The position numbers and the translations under genes were made by a program. The notes under the pieces are model-generated. The model saw nothing but the letters and a program-made list of their open reading frames with translations, ran no database searches and was not told where the DNA came from. From JBKCUI01 sp052161625 (GTDB lineage: Bacteria; Planctomycetota; Planctomycetia; Pirellulales; Pirellulaceae), in the NCBI GenBank assembly GCA_052161625.1, contig CP197412.1: a stretch of 64,000 nt of DNA; one strand, 5' to 3'. Shown here piece after piece: positions 19,841 to 28,671 of this stretch; the first letter of the stretch is position 1; every line of letters begins with the position of its first letter.

Positions 19841-20685
19841 TCACACCGCGACTTGCACGCTGGCTTCGGAGCAGTGCGACCCTGGGCGTCAACCTGGTTT
19901 TATGTAGCGCGTGGGGCGTAGTGCCCTTCCGTGTGGACTCCAGCGTCGAGGCGCAAGAAGTCCGGGTCCGTGCAGATGGCATCATCCTTGGGGCGGGAAA
20001 TGAAAACATCCCAAACAAAATCGATCGCAATACGGCGCTGGCACAGGTGCGGGGACTGGTTCAAAACGAGTTGCGAATCATCGCTCACACCTGCGCACCA
20101 ACGGAGTCGCAGTCCATCGCATTGTTATCGATCGTCGAACAAGAGTGGAGAACCAAATCGTCTCGCGAGGTCGCGAAACGATTGCAGTCCCATGTGCACG
20201 GGACCATTGATTTCGACGGAATTGTCGAACGCTCTATGCAGGACTGGGTGGCCAAAACATTGACTCCCGAACAATTGGCAAAGTACGAAGTGGAGTTGAG
20301 TAATCGCGTGGCCTCGCGTCGCGAGGCATTGATCGAACAGATGCTCGTGTGGCTTCATGACAAATTGAAGCTTTCCAGCGGTCAGCAAGAGCTGGTCCGC
20401 AAGGTATTGGAGGAGAAGTGGAAAGATCGATGGTTTCGGTCCATCGAAGGAGTGTACGACAACGAGGCGTTGTTACCAGAGTTGAATCGCTCGTGGTTGG
20501 ATACGATCCTGACGGAATCGCAACGCAACGCGCTAGCCATCCGTACTCCCCTTCCACGGTCAGCGAACTACTCGCTCGAGTATACGGTACACCCTCTGGA
20601 AGAACCTCTTCGCCTGGGAAGTGTCACGAGCGATCCACGCCTCGTTTCGACGACACCACCTGTTCCCTCCGAACCATCCAAATAG
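19837..20685 (+). CDS. Secreted helical protein, unknown function
   Basis: 282 residues, ATGA-coupled to the DUF4175-like gene. The N-terminus has a signal-peptide-like hydrophobic run (SATLGVNLVLCSAWGVVPF) followed by a mature part starting near residue 37. The body is mostly amphipathic helices with KTLTPEQLAKYEVEL and LKLSSGQQELVRKVLEEKW; TPEQxxxY and S..Q.. patterns recall the Spy/LTXXQ type of periplasmic helical proteins, though the match is weak. The next gene has similar features (KLNDSQKEKIDGSIEIDI), so the two may be distant paralogues. Confidence 0.65.
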   Translation: MITPRLARWLRSSATLGVNLVLCSAWGVVPFRVDSSVEAQEVRVRADGIILGAGNENIPNKIDRNTALAQVRGLVQNELRIIAHTCAPTESQSIALLSIVEQEWRTKSSREVAKRLQSHVHGTIDFDGIVERSMQDWVAKTLTPEQLAKYEVELSNRVASRREALIEQMLVWLHDKLKLSSGQQELVRKVLEEKWKDRWFRSIEGVYDNEALLPELNRSWLDTILTESQRNALAIRTPLPRSANYSLEYTVHPLEEPLRLGSVTSDPRLVSTTPPVPSEPSK

Positions 20686-20698
20686 AGGGAGACCTGGC

Positions 20699-21604
20699 AT
20701 GAAATCGATCGATCGAGCTTGGCAAGTACAGGAGCGACTCTCCGTTCGTTTCCTATTGGTCGTGCTCGCATCGATCGCCCCCTTCCTCGCCGCTGCGAGT
20801 GCTCCCGTTTGTTTCTCGCAACCTCCAATCGATTCCCAACCAGCGGATCCACCCAAAAAGGAACTTCGCAAGGAAGCGATTCCGCGGCTCCAACCTCGTC
20901 GTATCCCTGCGGTCCTACAAGCCCGTATGCTGCAGAATGCGGACAACGGCGGAATGACCATTCACGGAAAACTGAGTCGAGCCGAACTGGAAGAGATGCT
21001 TTACGGACTGCTCGGAGGATCGCGACAAGCGTTTCGCCGCCTGCGTCGTGAAGCGATCCAACGGTCCATCGACCGAGTCGACCAAGTTTGCAAATTGAAC
21101 GATTCCCAAAAGGAGAAGATCGATGGTTCGATCGAAATCGATATCGCACGCATCGAGTCGACGATCACCTCTCTGCTCAGCGAAATCCGAGAGGACACTC
21201 CACCCGATAAGAAACAAGCCATCTACAACAGCGCGTGGCAACAATTGCGAACCATGCAACAACATGACACGCTGAACCAAGATGTTTTGTGGAAGAAAGT
21301 TCTTCATGCGACCTTGACCTCCGATCAACAAAAGCAGCTTGATGAAGATGAAAAGCGTGTCGAAGCGACGCGGGTACGATCAGGCAAATACCGGTTGCTC
21401 TTGCTGGTGCAGCGCAAAGTGGGACTGACCACGGGAGAGCGACAGAGTCTCCTAGCCTTTTTACTGGACCCGAACCATGTCTCGATCCAGTCCGTTCCAG
21501 CACTGTTCGAAGCGTTGAGCGAACTTTCAGATTCCCAACGCACAGCTATTCTTTCCGATGAGAGCTTCCAAGCCTGGAAGCAACAAGCGACAGCACGACC
21601 ATGA
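20699..21604 (+). CDS. Secreted helical protein, likely paralogue of upstream gene
   Basis: 301 residues from the ATG at 20699, which has GAGGGAG nine bases upstream; an upstream in-frame start at 20621 overlaps the previous gene and lacks these signals. Signal peptide FLLVVLASIAPFLAAASAPV. The mature part is helical, with VCKLNDSQKEKIDGSIEID, HATLTSDQQKQLDEDEKRVE and GLTTGERQSLLAFLLDPN, each of the form (LT)xxQxxxL seen in LTXXQ-like helical proteins. Coupled to the next gene by ATGA. Probably a periplasmic subunit of the same envelope system. Confidence 0.65.
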   Translation: MKSIDRAWQVQERLSVRFLLVVLASIAPFLAAASAPVCFSQPPIDSQPADPPKKELRKEAIPRLQPRRIPAVLQARMLQNADNGGMTIHGKLSRAELEEMLYGLLGGSRQAFRRLRREAIQRSIDRVDQVCKLNDSQKEKIDGSIEIDIARIESTITSLLSEIREDTPPDKKQAIYNSAWQQLRTMQQHDTLNQDVLWKKVLHATLTSDQQKQLDEDEKRVEATRVRSGKYRLLLLVQRKVGLTTGERQSLLAFLLDPNHVSIQSVPALFEALSELSDSQRTAILSDESFQAWKQQATARP

Positions 21605-22716
21605 TTGTTTTCGACTCACGACTGCCATCGATAGCTACCACACCAACCCGAATCAGGGGAGCGGGCTGGATGGCGATGCTAGTGTCCATCTGCTGGGGGA
21701 CGATCGCATTGGGACAGAACCCTTCGGCGTTTCGACGGGAGAACCCGGTCCAAGGTCAGGGTGTGTCTCGTGAAGTGCGAGAGATCTATGAAAAGGGATT
21801 GGACTGGCTCATCACCAGCCAAACGCCCGAAGGCGCTTGGCCCTCACCCAATAATCCTGGTCCCGGTCCGACTGGCTTATGCGTGATGGCGTTTTTGGCA
21901 TATGGCGAAGACCCAAATTTCGGAGCTCATGAGACTCAGGTGCGTCGAGCTGTTCAGAACTTGATACGTGAGCAAGATCCGAAAACAGGGTATCTGGGCG
22001 GGAGTATGTATCACCACGGATTCGCAACGCTCGCGCTGGCGGAAGCCTACGGGGCAATGGACGAGAAAAGACTGTGGGAAGGAGCTGACGGACCGATGGA
22101 CCGACGGCGTTCGATTGGCCAAGCCCTTGAGTTGGCGGTGCGAACGTCTATCACGAGCCAAGACAAAAATAGCACGGGTGGCTGGCGGTATGCCCCGAAC
22201 TCCACGGACGCCGATACCTCGGTTTCCGGAGCGATCCTCGTCTCTCTCCTTGCTGCGAGGAACGCGGGCATTGAAGTACCGGACAAGAACATTGATCGCG
22301 CTATCTCGTACTTCACCAGCATGACCTCGAAAAGTGGGCAGGTCGCCTATGCGGGCGGATTGGGTGGCTACGATGAGTCGCAGGCACGCGTGTCGATTGC
22401 GGCCCTCGTCTACTCGATCGCAGGCCGAAAAGATTTAAGCGAATTCAAAGCCTGCACCGCATTTCTCAAAGCCAAAGATGCGATCAAGGTCGGGGATCAC
22501 TACGGCGAGTACACGGCGTACTACAAAGCGCAAGCGTTGTTTCAAGCCGATATAGATGCTTGGGAGAAGTGGAACAAATTGCTGATCCAGGAACTCCGCC
22601 AAAGCCAAAAGCCCGACGGCCGATTCGATGGTAGCTTCGGTCCAAATGTTGCGACCTCCCTGTCGCTTCTGTCCTTGGCAGTCAACTTTCGATTCCTTCC
22701 TATTTACGAGCGCTAG
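21601..22716 (+). CDS. Secreted prenyltransferase/squalene-oxidase repeat protein
   Basis: 371 residues with an N-terminal signal segment (GAGWMAMLVSICWGTIALGQ). The rest is an alpha/alpha toroid: KGLDWLITSQTPEGAWPSPN, GPGPTGLCVMAFLAYGEDPN, KTGYLGGSMYHHGFATLALA, TGGWRYAPNSTDADTSVSGA, GYDESQARVSIAALVYSIAG and KPDGRFDGSFGPNVATSLSL. These repeats belong to the terpenoid cyclase fold, but the acidic DxDD cyclase motif is absent, so terpene chemistry is unlikely; in planctomycetes such secreted proteins accompany DUF4175-like proteins. It overlaps the previous stop by ATGA. Confidence 0.8.
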   Translation: MIVFDSRLPSIATTPTRIRGAGWMAMLVSICWGTIALGQNPSAFRRENPVQGQGVSREVREIYEKGLDWLITSQTPEGAWPSPNNPGPGPTGLCVMAFLAYGEDPNFGAHETQVRRAVQNLIREQDPKTGYLGGSMYHHGFATLALAEAYGAMDEKRLWEGADGPMDRRRSIGQALELAVRTSITSQDKNSTGGWRYAPNSTDADTSVSGAILVSLLAARNAGIEVPDKNIDRAISYFTSMTSKSGQVAYAGGLGGYDESQARVSIAALVYSIAGRKDLSEFKACTAFLKAKDAIKVGDHYGEYTAYYKAQALFQADIDAWEKWNKLLIQELRQSQKPDGRFDGSFGPNVATSLSLLSLAVNFRFLPIYER

Positions 22717-22721
22717 ACCGC

Positions 22722-25613
22722 ATGTTCCCTCCTCGCTGCGCTACATTCTTTCCACGCCATCGAACTTCCCGGTTGTTCTCAACCGGAGTATGGCTCGCGC
22801 TCGCGATGGGACTGCTTGGCATCGCGCCGATCGGTCCGCATTCCTACGCACAAATAAACGAGGAAACGCCAAAAAGTCTGGGAACCCTGCGTCTGGTCGG
22901 CGGCGATGTTCTCAAAGGTGGTTTTGATAACTCGGGTGCATCAGGTAGTTCGGAGAGAGGGTTGCTTTGGAATTGTCCCAGCTTCGCGACCCCCGTTGCC
23001 GTCCCCTGGGAAAAGGTTGAATCGATCGCAGTGGATCGTCCATTGACGCCGGTCGATTCGACGTCGTCCAGCGAAGGGGAACGGGAAGACGCTCCTCGAT
23101 TTGTGGTAGAGTTTTGGGCCGGAGGCTGCGTGACAGGCGAAGTGGAATCGATGGACGAGCGTACCCTTCGATTGAAGTCCAACCGCTTTGGCAGCCAAGA
23201 TATTCCGTTCACCTCGATCCGGACTTTACTACGAGTCGTGGATGGGCCCTCGAAAGAGGCCGGGATGATACCGCCCGAATCTTGGACGCAAACCATTCCA
23301 CGAGCTGAGTCCGAATCGGATCAACGATGGGACGTGCGTGTAGGATCCATCCAAACCGAGACTCCGGGCACTTCGATCGAGCAGCGTGTCTTTCTCCCCG
23401 ATGTGAATGCGATGGAGATCGATGTGGCTTGGACGCACTCTAGCCCGAATTGGATTTTAACCCTGGGGACCCCCAAGAAGCTGGAGTTGCATGTTCGCAA
23501 GATTGAGCATCGCAATGCACTTAGCGTCACATTGCTATTCGAAGAAAATGAGAACGCCGATTTGGCAACGGCGATCATCCCGTTCGAAGGTCTGGAATCG
23601 ATGCGTCTTCGCATTCTCTCAGACTATATCCGTGGGCAATTCGCATTGGTCTGGAGAGGAAAGACGATTGCAGAGATTCGTGGAAAGGAAAAGCAACGGA
23701 GCGCTGGGGTGCAGTCGGTGGTTTTGACCAATGTCGCACCGGGTGGAATGCAGCTGCGCGAACTTCGAGTCTCTCGCTCCACGTTTTCTATCGATTCAAG
23801 CTCGCTCAATCCAGCCGCTTCGGAGGATACGTCCGTTCCAAAAATCATCCTCTTCAATAGCGAAGACTTTGCGGGGGTCCCCACGGACTTTCGAGCTTCC
23901 GATAGTAGTTTTGGGTTGGCCGGATCGGCCAGCGCCCTGGGGCGTATTAGCCTTTCCACCGTCGAGCGCATCGAGTTCCCGCGCGCTGTTGAGCAACCGA
24001 AATCCAATCGAACCGTCTACTTTGTAGAGCTGGAGAATGGGAATCGGTATTCCTCGCATCGGATCGAGGCGGCCGGGAATACGTTTCTGCTGAAGGATAC
24101 GCCTATCGCCCTCGATATCGTCTGCCCAACGTCGGAGATCATTGCGATTCAAGCTCAGCGATGGAATGAAGAGCCAGCAGGTTGGCTTATCCAGCCAGGA
24201 CGTTCCATGCGGATTTCGACCGAGCATGTCACCGCCCTGGGAGAACTCGTCGGTCATTCGCATCCGACGTCGTCCCTGAGGGGGATCTCGGTATTCGGAT
24301 GGCGCATCGCACCCGATCTTCCGCCGCTACCTTTGAATGAAAAGGTAAGTGGTGCGATCGATATCTTTGCGAGGGTTGCTTCCGGTGCAGAGAACCCCTC
24401 GTCCGCGAAGCTTTCACCTCAGTCTCGCATGGAACGATTCGGCCGTCTTCTCCAACCAGGAGAGCCCGCTCTCTACCTAACTTCCGGAGATAGCATTCCG
24501 GCTCGATTGGACCAATTTCGCGATGGCCTCCTCGAAGTCGCGAGCGAGTACTTTGGAAATGCGACCATCGCATCGAGCCATGTTCGCGGATTTCGTTACC
24601 TCGTTTACACGGGTACCGATGCGTTGCAAGAGGATGTTTTGCAACGATTGCTTACCGTCCCTCGAGCCCAACGCAGCGATCCTCCTACCCATTTGGTTGT
24701 ATCCAGGGAAGGGGATGTCGTGCGAGGCAAACTGATCGAGTCGGATCCGGATTCCCTCGTGCTCGATGTGCGGGGTACCCCCCAACGCTTTTGGACCAAG
24801 AACGTTGCTGAGGTCATTTGGCTCGCACCTCCCCCGGAGCTCGCGCCAAAAGATCCAACGACGCTCGATACGAACTCCAATCCCCAACCGCAGGTCGAAT
24901 CGCCACTGGCTTGCCAAGTCGTGATGGAATTGGGAACGGTTCTGTCCATCGTTCCGGAATCGATTGCGGAGGGTCAGATCCGCGGCAAACACCCACAATT
25001 GGGTGAATGCAAATTGCCCCTGCCAAACTGCTCTCGCATCTTGTTCGGAGACGAGATCGCCTCCTACGCCCGCGCGAGCCAGTACTCGAAATGGGCGCTC
25101 CGCCATGCCATCGACCCCAAATTCATCTTGGAAGAAAAAGATGCTGCCGATGCTGCCGCCGGACGATCGAAATGGATTGGGCAAACCGCACCAGACTTTC
25201 AAGTCGAACGGCTTGATGGCACATCCTGGAATTTGGCGAGCCGCAAAGGAAAGGTCGTAGTCCTCGATTTTTGGGCGAGCTGGTGCGGCCCTTGTATGAA
25301 GAGCTTGCCCGAAGTCGCCAAGATCGCTAGCGACTTTGCTCCGAGCGACGTTGAGTTCCTCGCCTTGAACCTAGAGGAAGCGCCGCAAGTCGCACGCGCG
25401 GTTGCGTCTGCCATGGGACTGCAGGAACTGACGGCGATCGATCGCGATGGATCGATTGCGAAGTCCTATGGCGCAGCAGCGATTCCCTACACGGTCGTGA
25501 TCGACAGAGACGGGATCATCCTCGCTGTATTGATCGGAAGCACTCCTGATACTGCGAACCGTTTGAGGGAGGCGATTGCGAAAGCGCTCGCAGGAGACTC
25601 GCGCGGTGAGTAG
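22722..25613 (+). CDS. Large secreted protein with C-terminal TlpA-like thioredoxin domain
   Basis: 963 residues, five bases after the preceding stop. Signal peptide VWLALAMGLLGIAPIGPHSY. Residues about 50-800 form a repetitive beta-rich region with motifs such as GTLRLVGGDVLKGGF, GDSIPARLDQFRDGLLEV and GDVVRGKLIESDPDSLVLDV, i.e. small barrel-like repeats recurring several times. The last 150 residues are a TlpA/ResA-type thioredoxin fold: QTAPDFQVERLDGTSWNL, then VVLDFWASWCGPCMKSLPE (WCGPC redox site) and the cis-Pro loop AAIPYTVVIDRDG. Likely a periplasmic thiol reductase tethered to a large binding region. Last member of the plus-strand run before the SAM hydrolase, whose start lies inside its end. 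Confidence 0.8.
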   Translation: MFPPRCATFFPRHRTSRLFSTGVWLALAMGLLGIAPIGPHSYAQINEETPKSLGTLRLVGGDVLKGGFDNSGASGSSERGLLWNCPSFATPVAVPWEKVESIAVDRPLTPVDSTSSSEGEREDAPRFVVEFWAGGCVTGEVESMDERTLRLKSNRFGSQDIPFTSIRTLLRVVDGPSKEAGMIPPESWTQTIPRAESESDQRWDVRVGSIQTETPGTSIEQRVFLPDVNAMEIDVAWTHSSPNWILTLGTPKKLELHVRKIEHRNALSVTLLFEENENADLATAIIPFEGLESMRLRILSDYIRGQFALVWRGKTIAEIRGKEKQRSAGVQSVVLTNVAPGGMQLRELRVSRSTFSIDSSSLNPAASEDTSVPKIILFNSEDFAGVPTDFRASDSSFGLAGSASALGRISLSTVERIEFPRAVEQPKSNRTVYFVELENGNRYSSHRIEAAGNTFLLKDTPIALDIVCPTSEIIAIQAQRWNEEPAGWLIQPGRSMRISTEHVTALGELVGHSHPTSSLRGISVFGWRIAPDLPPLPLNEKVSGAIDIFARVASGAENPSSAKLSPQSRMERFGRLLQPGEPALYLTSGDSIPARLDQFRDGLLEVASEYFGNATIASSHVRGFRYLVYTGTDALQEDVLQRLLTVPRAQRSDPPTHLVVSREGDVVRGKLIESDPDSLVLDVRGTPQRFWTKNVAEVIWLAPPPELAPKDPTTLDTNSNPQPQVESPLACQVVMELGTVLSIVPESIAEGQIRGKHPQLGECKLPLPNCSRILFGDEIASYARASQYSKWALRHAIDPKFILEEKDAADAAAGRSKWIGQTAPDFQVERLDGTSWNLASRKGKVVVLDFWASWCGPCMKSLPEVAKIASDFAPSDVEFLALNLEEAPQVARAVASAMGLQELTAIDRDGSIAKSYGAAAIPYTVVIDRDGIILAVLIGSTPDTANRLREAIAKALAGDSRGE

Positions 25614-26487
25614 CGAGCTCTCTCCTCCTATCATCGCGTTGACAACCGACTTTGGAGCGAGCTTCTATGTTGGCCAGCTGAAGGGAGTCTTGGCCACCCT
25701 GGCGCCCCAGGCTCGCATCATCGATCTAACGCACGAAATCGAACCGCAGTCCATCCATCACGGTGCCATCGTGCTTCAGGACTCGGTGCCATGGTTTCCT
25801 AAAGGTTCTATTCACATTGCGGTAGTGGATCCAGGAGTAGGGACCGACCGCAGGCTCGTCGCAGCCGATTTCGACGGCCGAATCGCAATCGGTCCCGACA
25901 ATGGTCTTCTCTCAGCGCTCGCGGCAGACTTCCCCCCACGAAGGATCGTCCATTTGAACCGACCCGAGTTTTGGGCCACGCGACCGAGTACAACCTTTCA
26001 CGCCAGGGACATCATGGCCCCTGTGGCTGCCTACCTAGCGGGTGGCGGAGTGTTGGAATCGCTCGGCGATGCTTTGGAGGCACTGCATCCGAGCCCTATT
26101 CCCAAGGTCGCGTATCGACGCGAGGAGGATCGAGAAAGCATCGAAGGGAGGGTTTGTATGGCCGACCGCTATGGAAATCTCCTTACCAACGTGCGAATCC
26201 AAGACTGGCCAGCGTCGGAGAACTCGCAAGCGATGCAGGAATGGCAACTTGTCATCGAAGGCACCGCGAGTCCACCTCCCGGCCGATTGGAACTGCGCGA
26301 GATCCCGATCGTGAAGACCTACGGAGAAGCCGAGCCCGGCAACCTCGTTGCCTTGATCGGCTCGTCGGGGCGTCTGGAAATCAGTATTCCAAACGGCAAC
26401 GCTCGAGACTGCCTTGGCGGTGATCATCTCCGCTTTCGCGTCGTGCGAAAGGGGATGACCCATCCATCGCTAGGTTTTTCACGCTAG
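25606..26487 (+). CDS. S-adenosyl-L-methionine hydrolase (adenosine-forming), DUF62/SAM_HAT
   Basis: 293 residues from the GTG at 25606, nine bases after AGGAG; an upstream TTG at 25576 lies deep in the previous gene. N-terminal domain: IIALTTDFGASFYVGQLKGV, IIDLTHEIEPQS, IHIAVVDPGVGT, IGPDNGLLSAL and FHARDIMAPVAA. C-terminal barrel domain: MADRYGNLLTNVRIQDW and LVALIGSSGRLEISIPNGNA. Bacterial members of this family use water to split SAM into adenosine and methionine; the fluorinase-type halide pocket is not expected. Starts inside the last codons of the TlpA-tailed gene. Confidence 0.9.
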   Translation: MSSELSPPIIALTTDFGASFYVGQLKGVLATLAPQARIIDLTHEIEPQSIHHGAIVLQDSVPWFPKGSIHIAVVDPGVGTDRRLVAADFDGRIAIGPDNGLLSALAADFPPRRIVHLNRPEFWATRPSTTFHARDIMAPVAAYLAGGGVLESLGDALEALHPSPIPKVAYRREEDRESIEGRVCMADRYGNLLTNVRIQDWPASENSQAMQEWQLVIEGTASPPPGRLELREIPIVKTYGEAEPGNLVALIGSSGRLEISIPNGNARDCLGGDHLRFRVVRKGMTHPSLGFSR

Positions 26488-26598
26488 CTAAACACCCTTG
26501 TCACCTGGAACTTTGCTACAATGCGGCGGCCCGAAGAACACCCTTTTCGCGATCATTGATCTGCATACTTCCAATTCGCAATTGAAAAGTCGTCAGCC

Positions 26599-26886
26599 GT
26601 GGCAGCAAAGATTACTGGAAGCGTCGTAGAGATCAGTCCCAGCGGTGATTTGATTACGGATCTCACGGCCGAGCGACTCGCTGGCATCGGTCATTCGGAA
26701 GAGACGAAGATTGTCGTCGATGATGAATTCGAAACGTTCGGCATCTATGGTCCAGAACATCAACAACCGGAGATGACGCTTATCGCGATTTTAGAAGATG
26801 GCCAACCGCTCCGATTGCACTTGGTCTCCGATTCGGCATCGATGATGTTGGGGGTTAAAATAGGGGCTCCTGTCCAAGTCCACTAG
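26599..26886 (+). CDS. 95-residue protein resembling the C-terminal domain of SAM hydrolases
   Basis: Begins at a GTG at 26599. The sequence shows GSVVEISPSGDLITDL at the start and MTLIAILEDGQPLRLHLVSD then SASMMLGVKIGAPVQV at the end. Laid beside the C-terminal domain of the gene just upstream (GRVCMADRYGNLLTNV, LVALIGSSGRLEISI, NARDCLGGDHLRFRV) the order and spacing of the motifs agree, so it is probably a stand-alone copy of that beta-barrel domain. It lacks the N-terminal catalytic half, so it cannot be an enzyme of the family by itself; a regulatory or heteromeric role is possible. Confidence 0.7.
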   Translation: MAAKITGSVVEISPSGDLITDLTAERLAGIGHSEETKIVVDDEFETFGIYGPEHQQPEMTLIAILEDGQPLRLHLVSDSASMMLGVKIGAPVQVH

Positions 26887-26899
26887 CACGCTCGTTCTT

Positions 26900-28384
26900 T
26901 CAATTCACCAGGTGGACGCCATCCCGTTTCGCAATGCGTTTTGCTAACGACGCACCAGAATGCAACGCGCCCTCCATGTAACCAACGAATTGGTAACAGC
27001 AGTGTTCGCCGGCGAAATGAAGTCGCCCGATTCCTTGGTGCAGCACCGGACCTAGCGTAGTGATCTCTCCCGGAGCCGGAAACGAATAACCGGCTCGTGT
27101 CCAAGGGTCTGCGATCCAGTCCATGAACTGGCCTTTCTCAAAACACGGCGAGTAACCTGGGATCAACATCTCGAGTTCCCTCGCGTAGGATGGCTGTCGC
27201 TCCGCAACGGCCCGGCGATGGATGGCTTCCGCTGCCGGACCACCGCTAAAGGCGATGAGCGCCACCGATCCTGTTTCGTTTTGACCATCGGTTCCATGCC
27301 ACGTTTGCCCCACTTCGCCATCCGAAGTCCCGTCGGGTGATACCCCTGCAGCGCGCCAAAACGGCTCCCGGACGACCGACAGGAGTTTCACGTTGGCTCC
27401 CATTTGAGGCAAAAGAGCTCCTGGCAACTCGGGGGTGAATCGAATCGACGACCAAGTGCTCGGGGGCGTGGCTAACACAACGTCATCGGCTTCATGCATC
27501 TCCCCAGCCGCGTCGACGACGGCAACATGGTGTTCATGTATTTGAATTTCGCGGACAGGACAATCGAGTCGGATCCGCTGGTCGCCCAGCTCCGTGGCAA
27601 GGCGTAACGCGTAGCTCTGATTTCCCCCGTCCAATCGATATAACTCTGTGTCCGTCCAGTAGCGTTCCAAACCGCCACCCTTGACCTGCGCGAGATTGCA
27701 CAGATGGCTTTGCCGGCTAGCGGCCACACCGTTGTCGGAAGTGAACTGCGACGTTAGCAGCCGTTTGGCCAAGTCGGAAACGGAAAGATCTGCGATCCAA
27801 TCTGCTGTGGTGCGGCGATCGATCTTGGCGGCATCGATGCTCTTCCAAGGCTCCTCGGCATCGATCGTGCGAGCTTCATCGGTCATCTTGGTGAAAACGG
27901 AATCGCACTCTTCCTCCAGTCTGCGAGCTTCCTCCTCGAGCAGCTTTCGACCTCCGAGGATCATGGGAGATGGGGCGTCCTCCTCCTTGATATCGAGGAA
28001 CTCGAATCCAAACTTGGCCGCATACGCCAAGATGTGAGGATGGTTCGATCCCAATAACTCCCCACCTCCCTCCACATTCTTGCCGGGAATCAAGTTCTTC
28101 AGACTGAGGACTCTTCCCCCCACGCGTCGCCTGGCCTCGAAGACTTTTACGCTGTAACCAGCGCTCGCCAGTTCGTACGCGCATGCCAGCCCAGAGAAAC
28201 CTGCACCCACTACAAGTACTGTTGGCTTGGACGCCATCCCCTTCGAATGAGCCAAGGGAGAGGATTGGGACGACAAAAGGCCTGTGCATGATGCGAATCC
28301 AAGCTTGAGCAGTTCACGCCGCGAAAGCTTGGACTCGGATCGCGCTTCCGCGATTCGTTTCGACGAAAAAAAAAGCCGTTTCAT
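26900..28384 (-). CDS. Flavin-dependent amine oxidase with Tat-like signal
   Basis: 494 residues from the ATG at 28384; the frame is open 160 bases further but lacks coding character. A twin-arginine leader is visible (KLSRRELLKLGFASCTGLLS). The Rossmann FAD motif follows as VLVVGAGFSGLACAYELASA with EARRRVGGRV, and the C-terminal FAD motif is RLHFAGEHCCYQFVGYMEGA. The overall layout is that of flavin monoamine oxidases/L-amino-acid oxidases, exported folded with FAD. The GG doublet of ARRRVGGRV and KNVEGGGELLG are typical. Substrate unknown. It converges on the 95-residue SAM_HAT-like gene 13 bases away. Confidence 0.88.
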   Translation of the reverse strand: MKRLFFSSKRIAEARSESKLSRRELLKLGFASCTGLLSSQSSPLAHSKGMASKPTVLVVGAGFSGLACAYELASAGYSVKVFEARRRVGGRVLSLKNLIPGKNVEGGGELLGSNHPHILAYAAKFGFEFLDIKEEDAPSPMILGGRKLLEEEARRLEEECDSVFTKMTDEARTIDAEEPWKSIDAAKIDRRTTADWIADLSVSDLAKRLLTSQFTSDNGVAASRQSHLCNLAQVKGGGLERYWTDTELYRLDGGNQSYALRLATELGDQRIRLDCPVREIQIHEHHVAVVDAAGEMHEADDVVLATPPSTWSSIRFTPELPGALLPQMGANVKLLSVVREPFWRAAGVSPDGTSDGEVGQTWHGTDGQNETGSVALIAFSGGPAAEAIHRRAVAERQPSYARELEMLIPGYSPCFEKGQFMDWIADPWTRAGYSFPAPGEITTLGPVLHQGIGRLHFAGEHCCYQFVGYMEGALHSGASLAKRIAKRDGVHLVN

Positions 28385-28461
28385 GATTCGCAATCCAATC
28401 CCACTTCGAATGAGTCTCCAGACTCGCTCAAGTATATCGAAGGCGGTTTGGGGAGGAGTTA

Positions 28462-28626
28462 TCTCGCCAAGGCGCCAAGTCGCAACGGGACAGGGAAGAG
28501 GACCGACTTCAAACAGCACGGACAGGCTGGTTCTCCAGGTTCTCACCAGGAAAAGATCTGAGTCGGGAATGTGAATGTGATTGCTCCCAAGTCATCTCCC
28601 TTCGCGCCTTGACGCCTTGGCGAGAA
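28462..28626. repeat. Inverted repeat with 18-25 base arms
   Basis: The left arm 28462-28479 (TCTCGCCAAGGCGCCAAG) and the right arm 28601-28626 (ending GACGCCTTGGCGAGA) are near-perfect reverse complements about 120 bases apart. The word CTTCGCGCCTTxGCGAGAAA reappears at about 63188-63209, so it belongs to a dispersed family. It lies in the 5' region between the amine oxidase and the cytochrome gene. Confidence 0.6.
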
Positions 28627-28671
28627 ACTTCTTTACACGCACCCATGGAGCGAGAAAGCTTTTGTACGACA

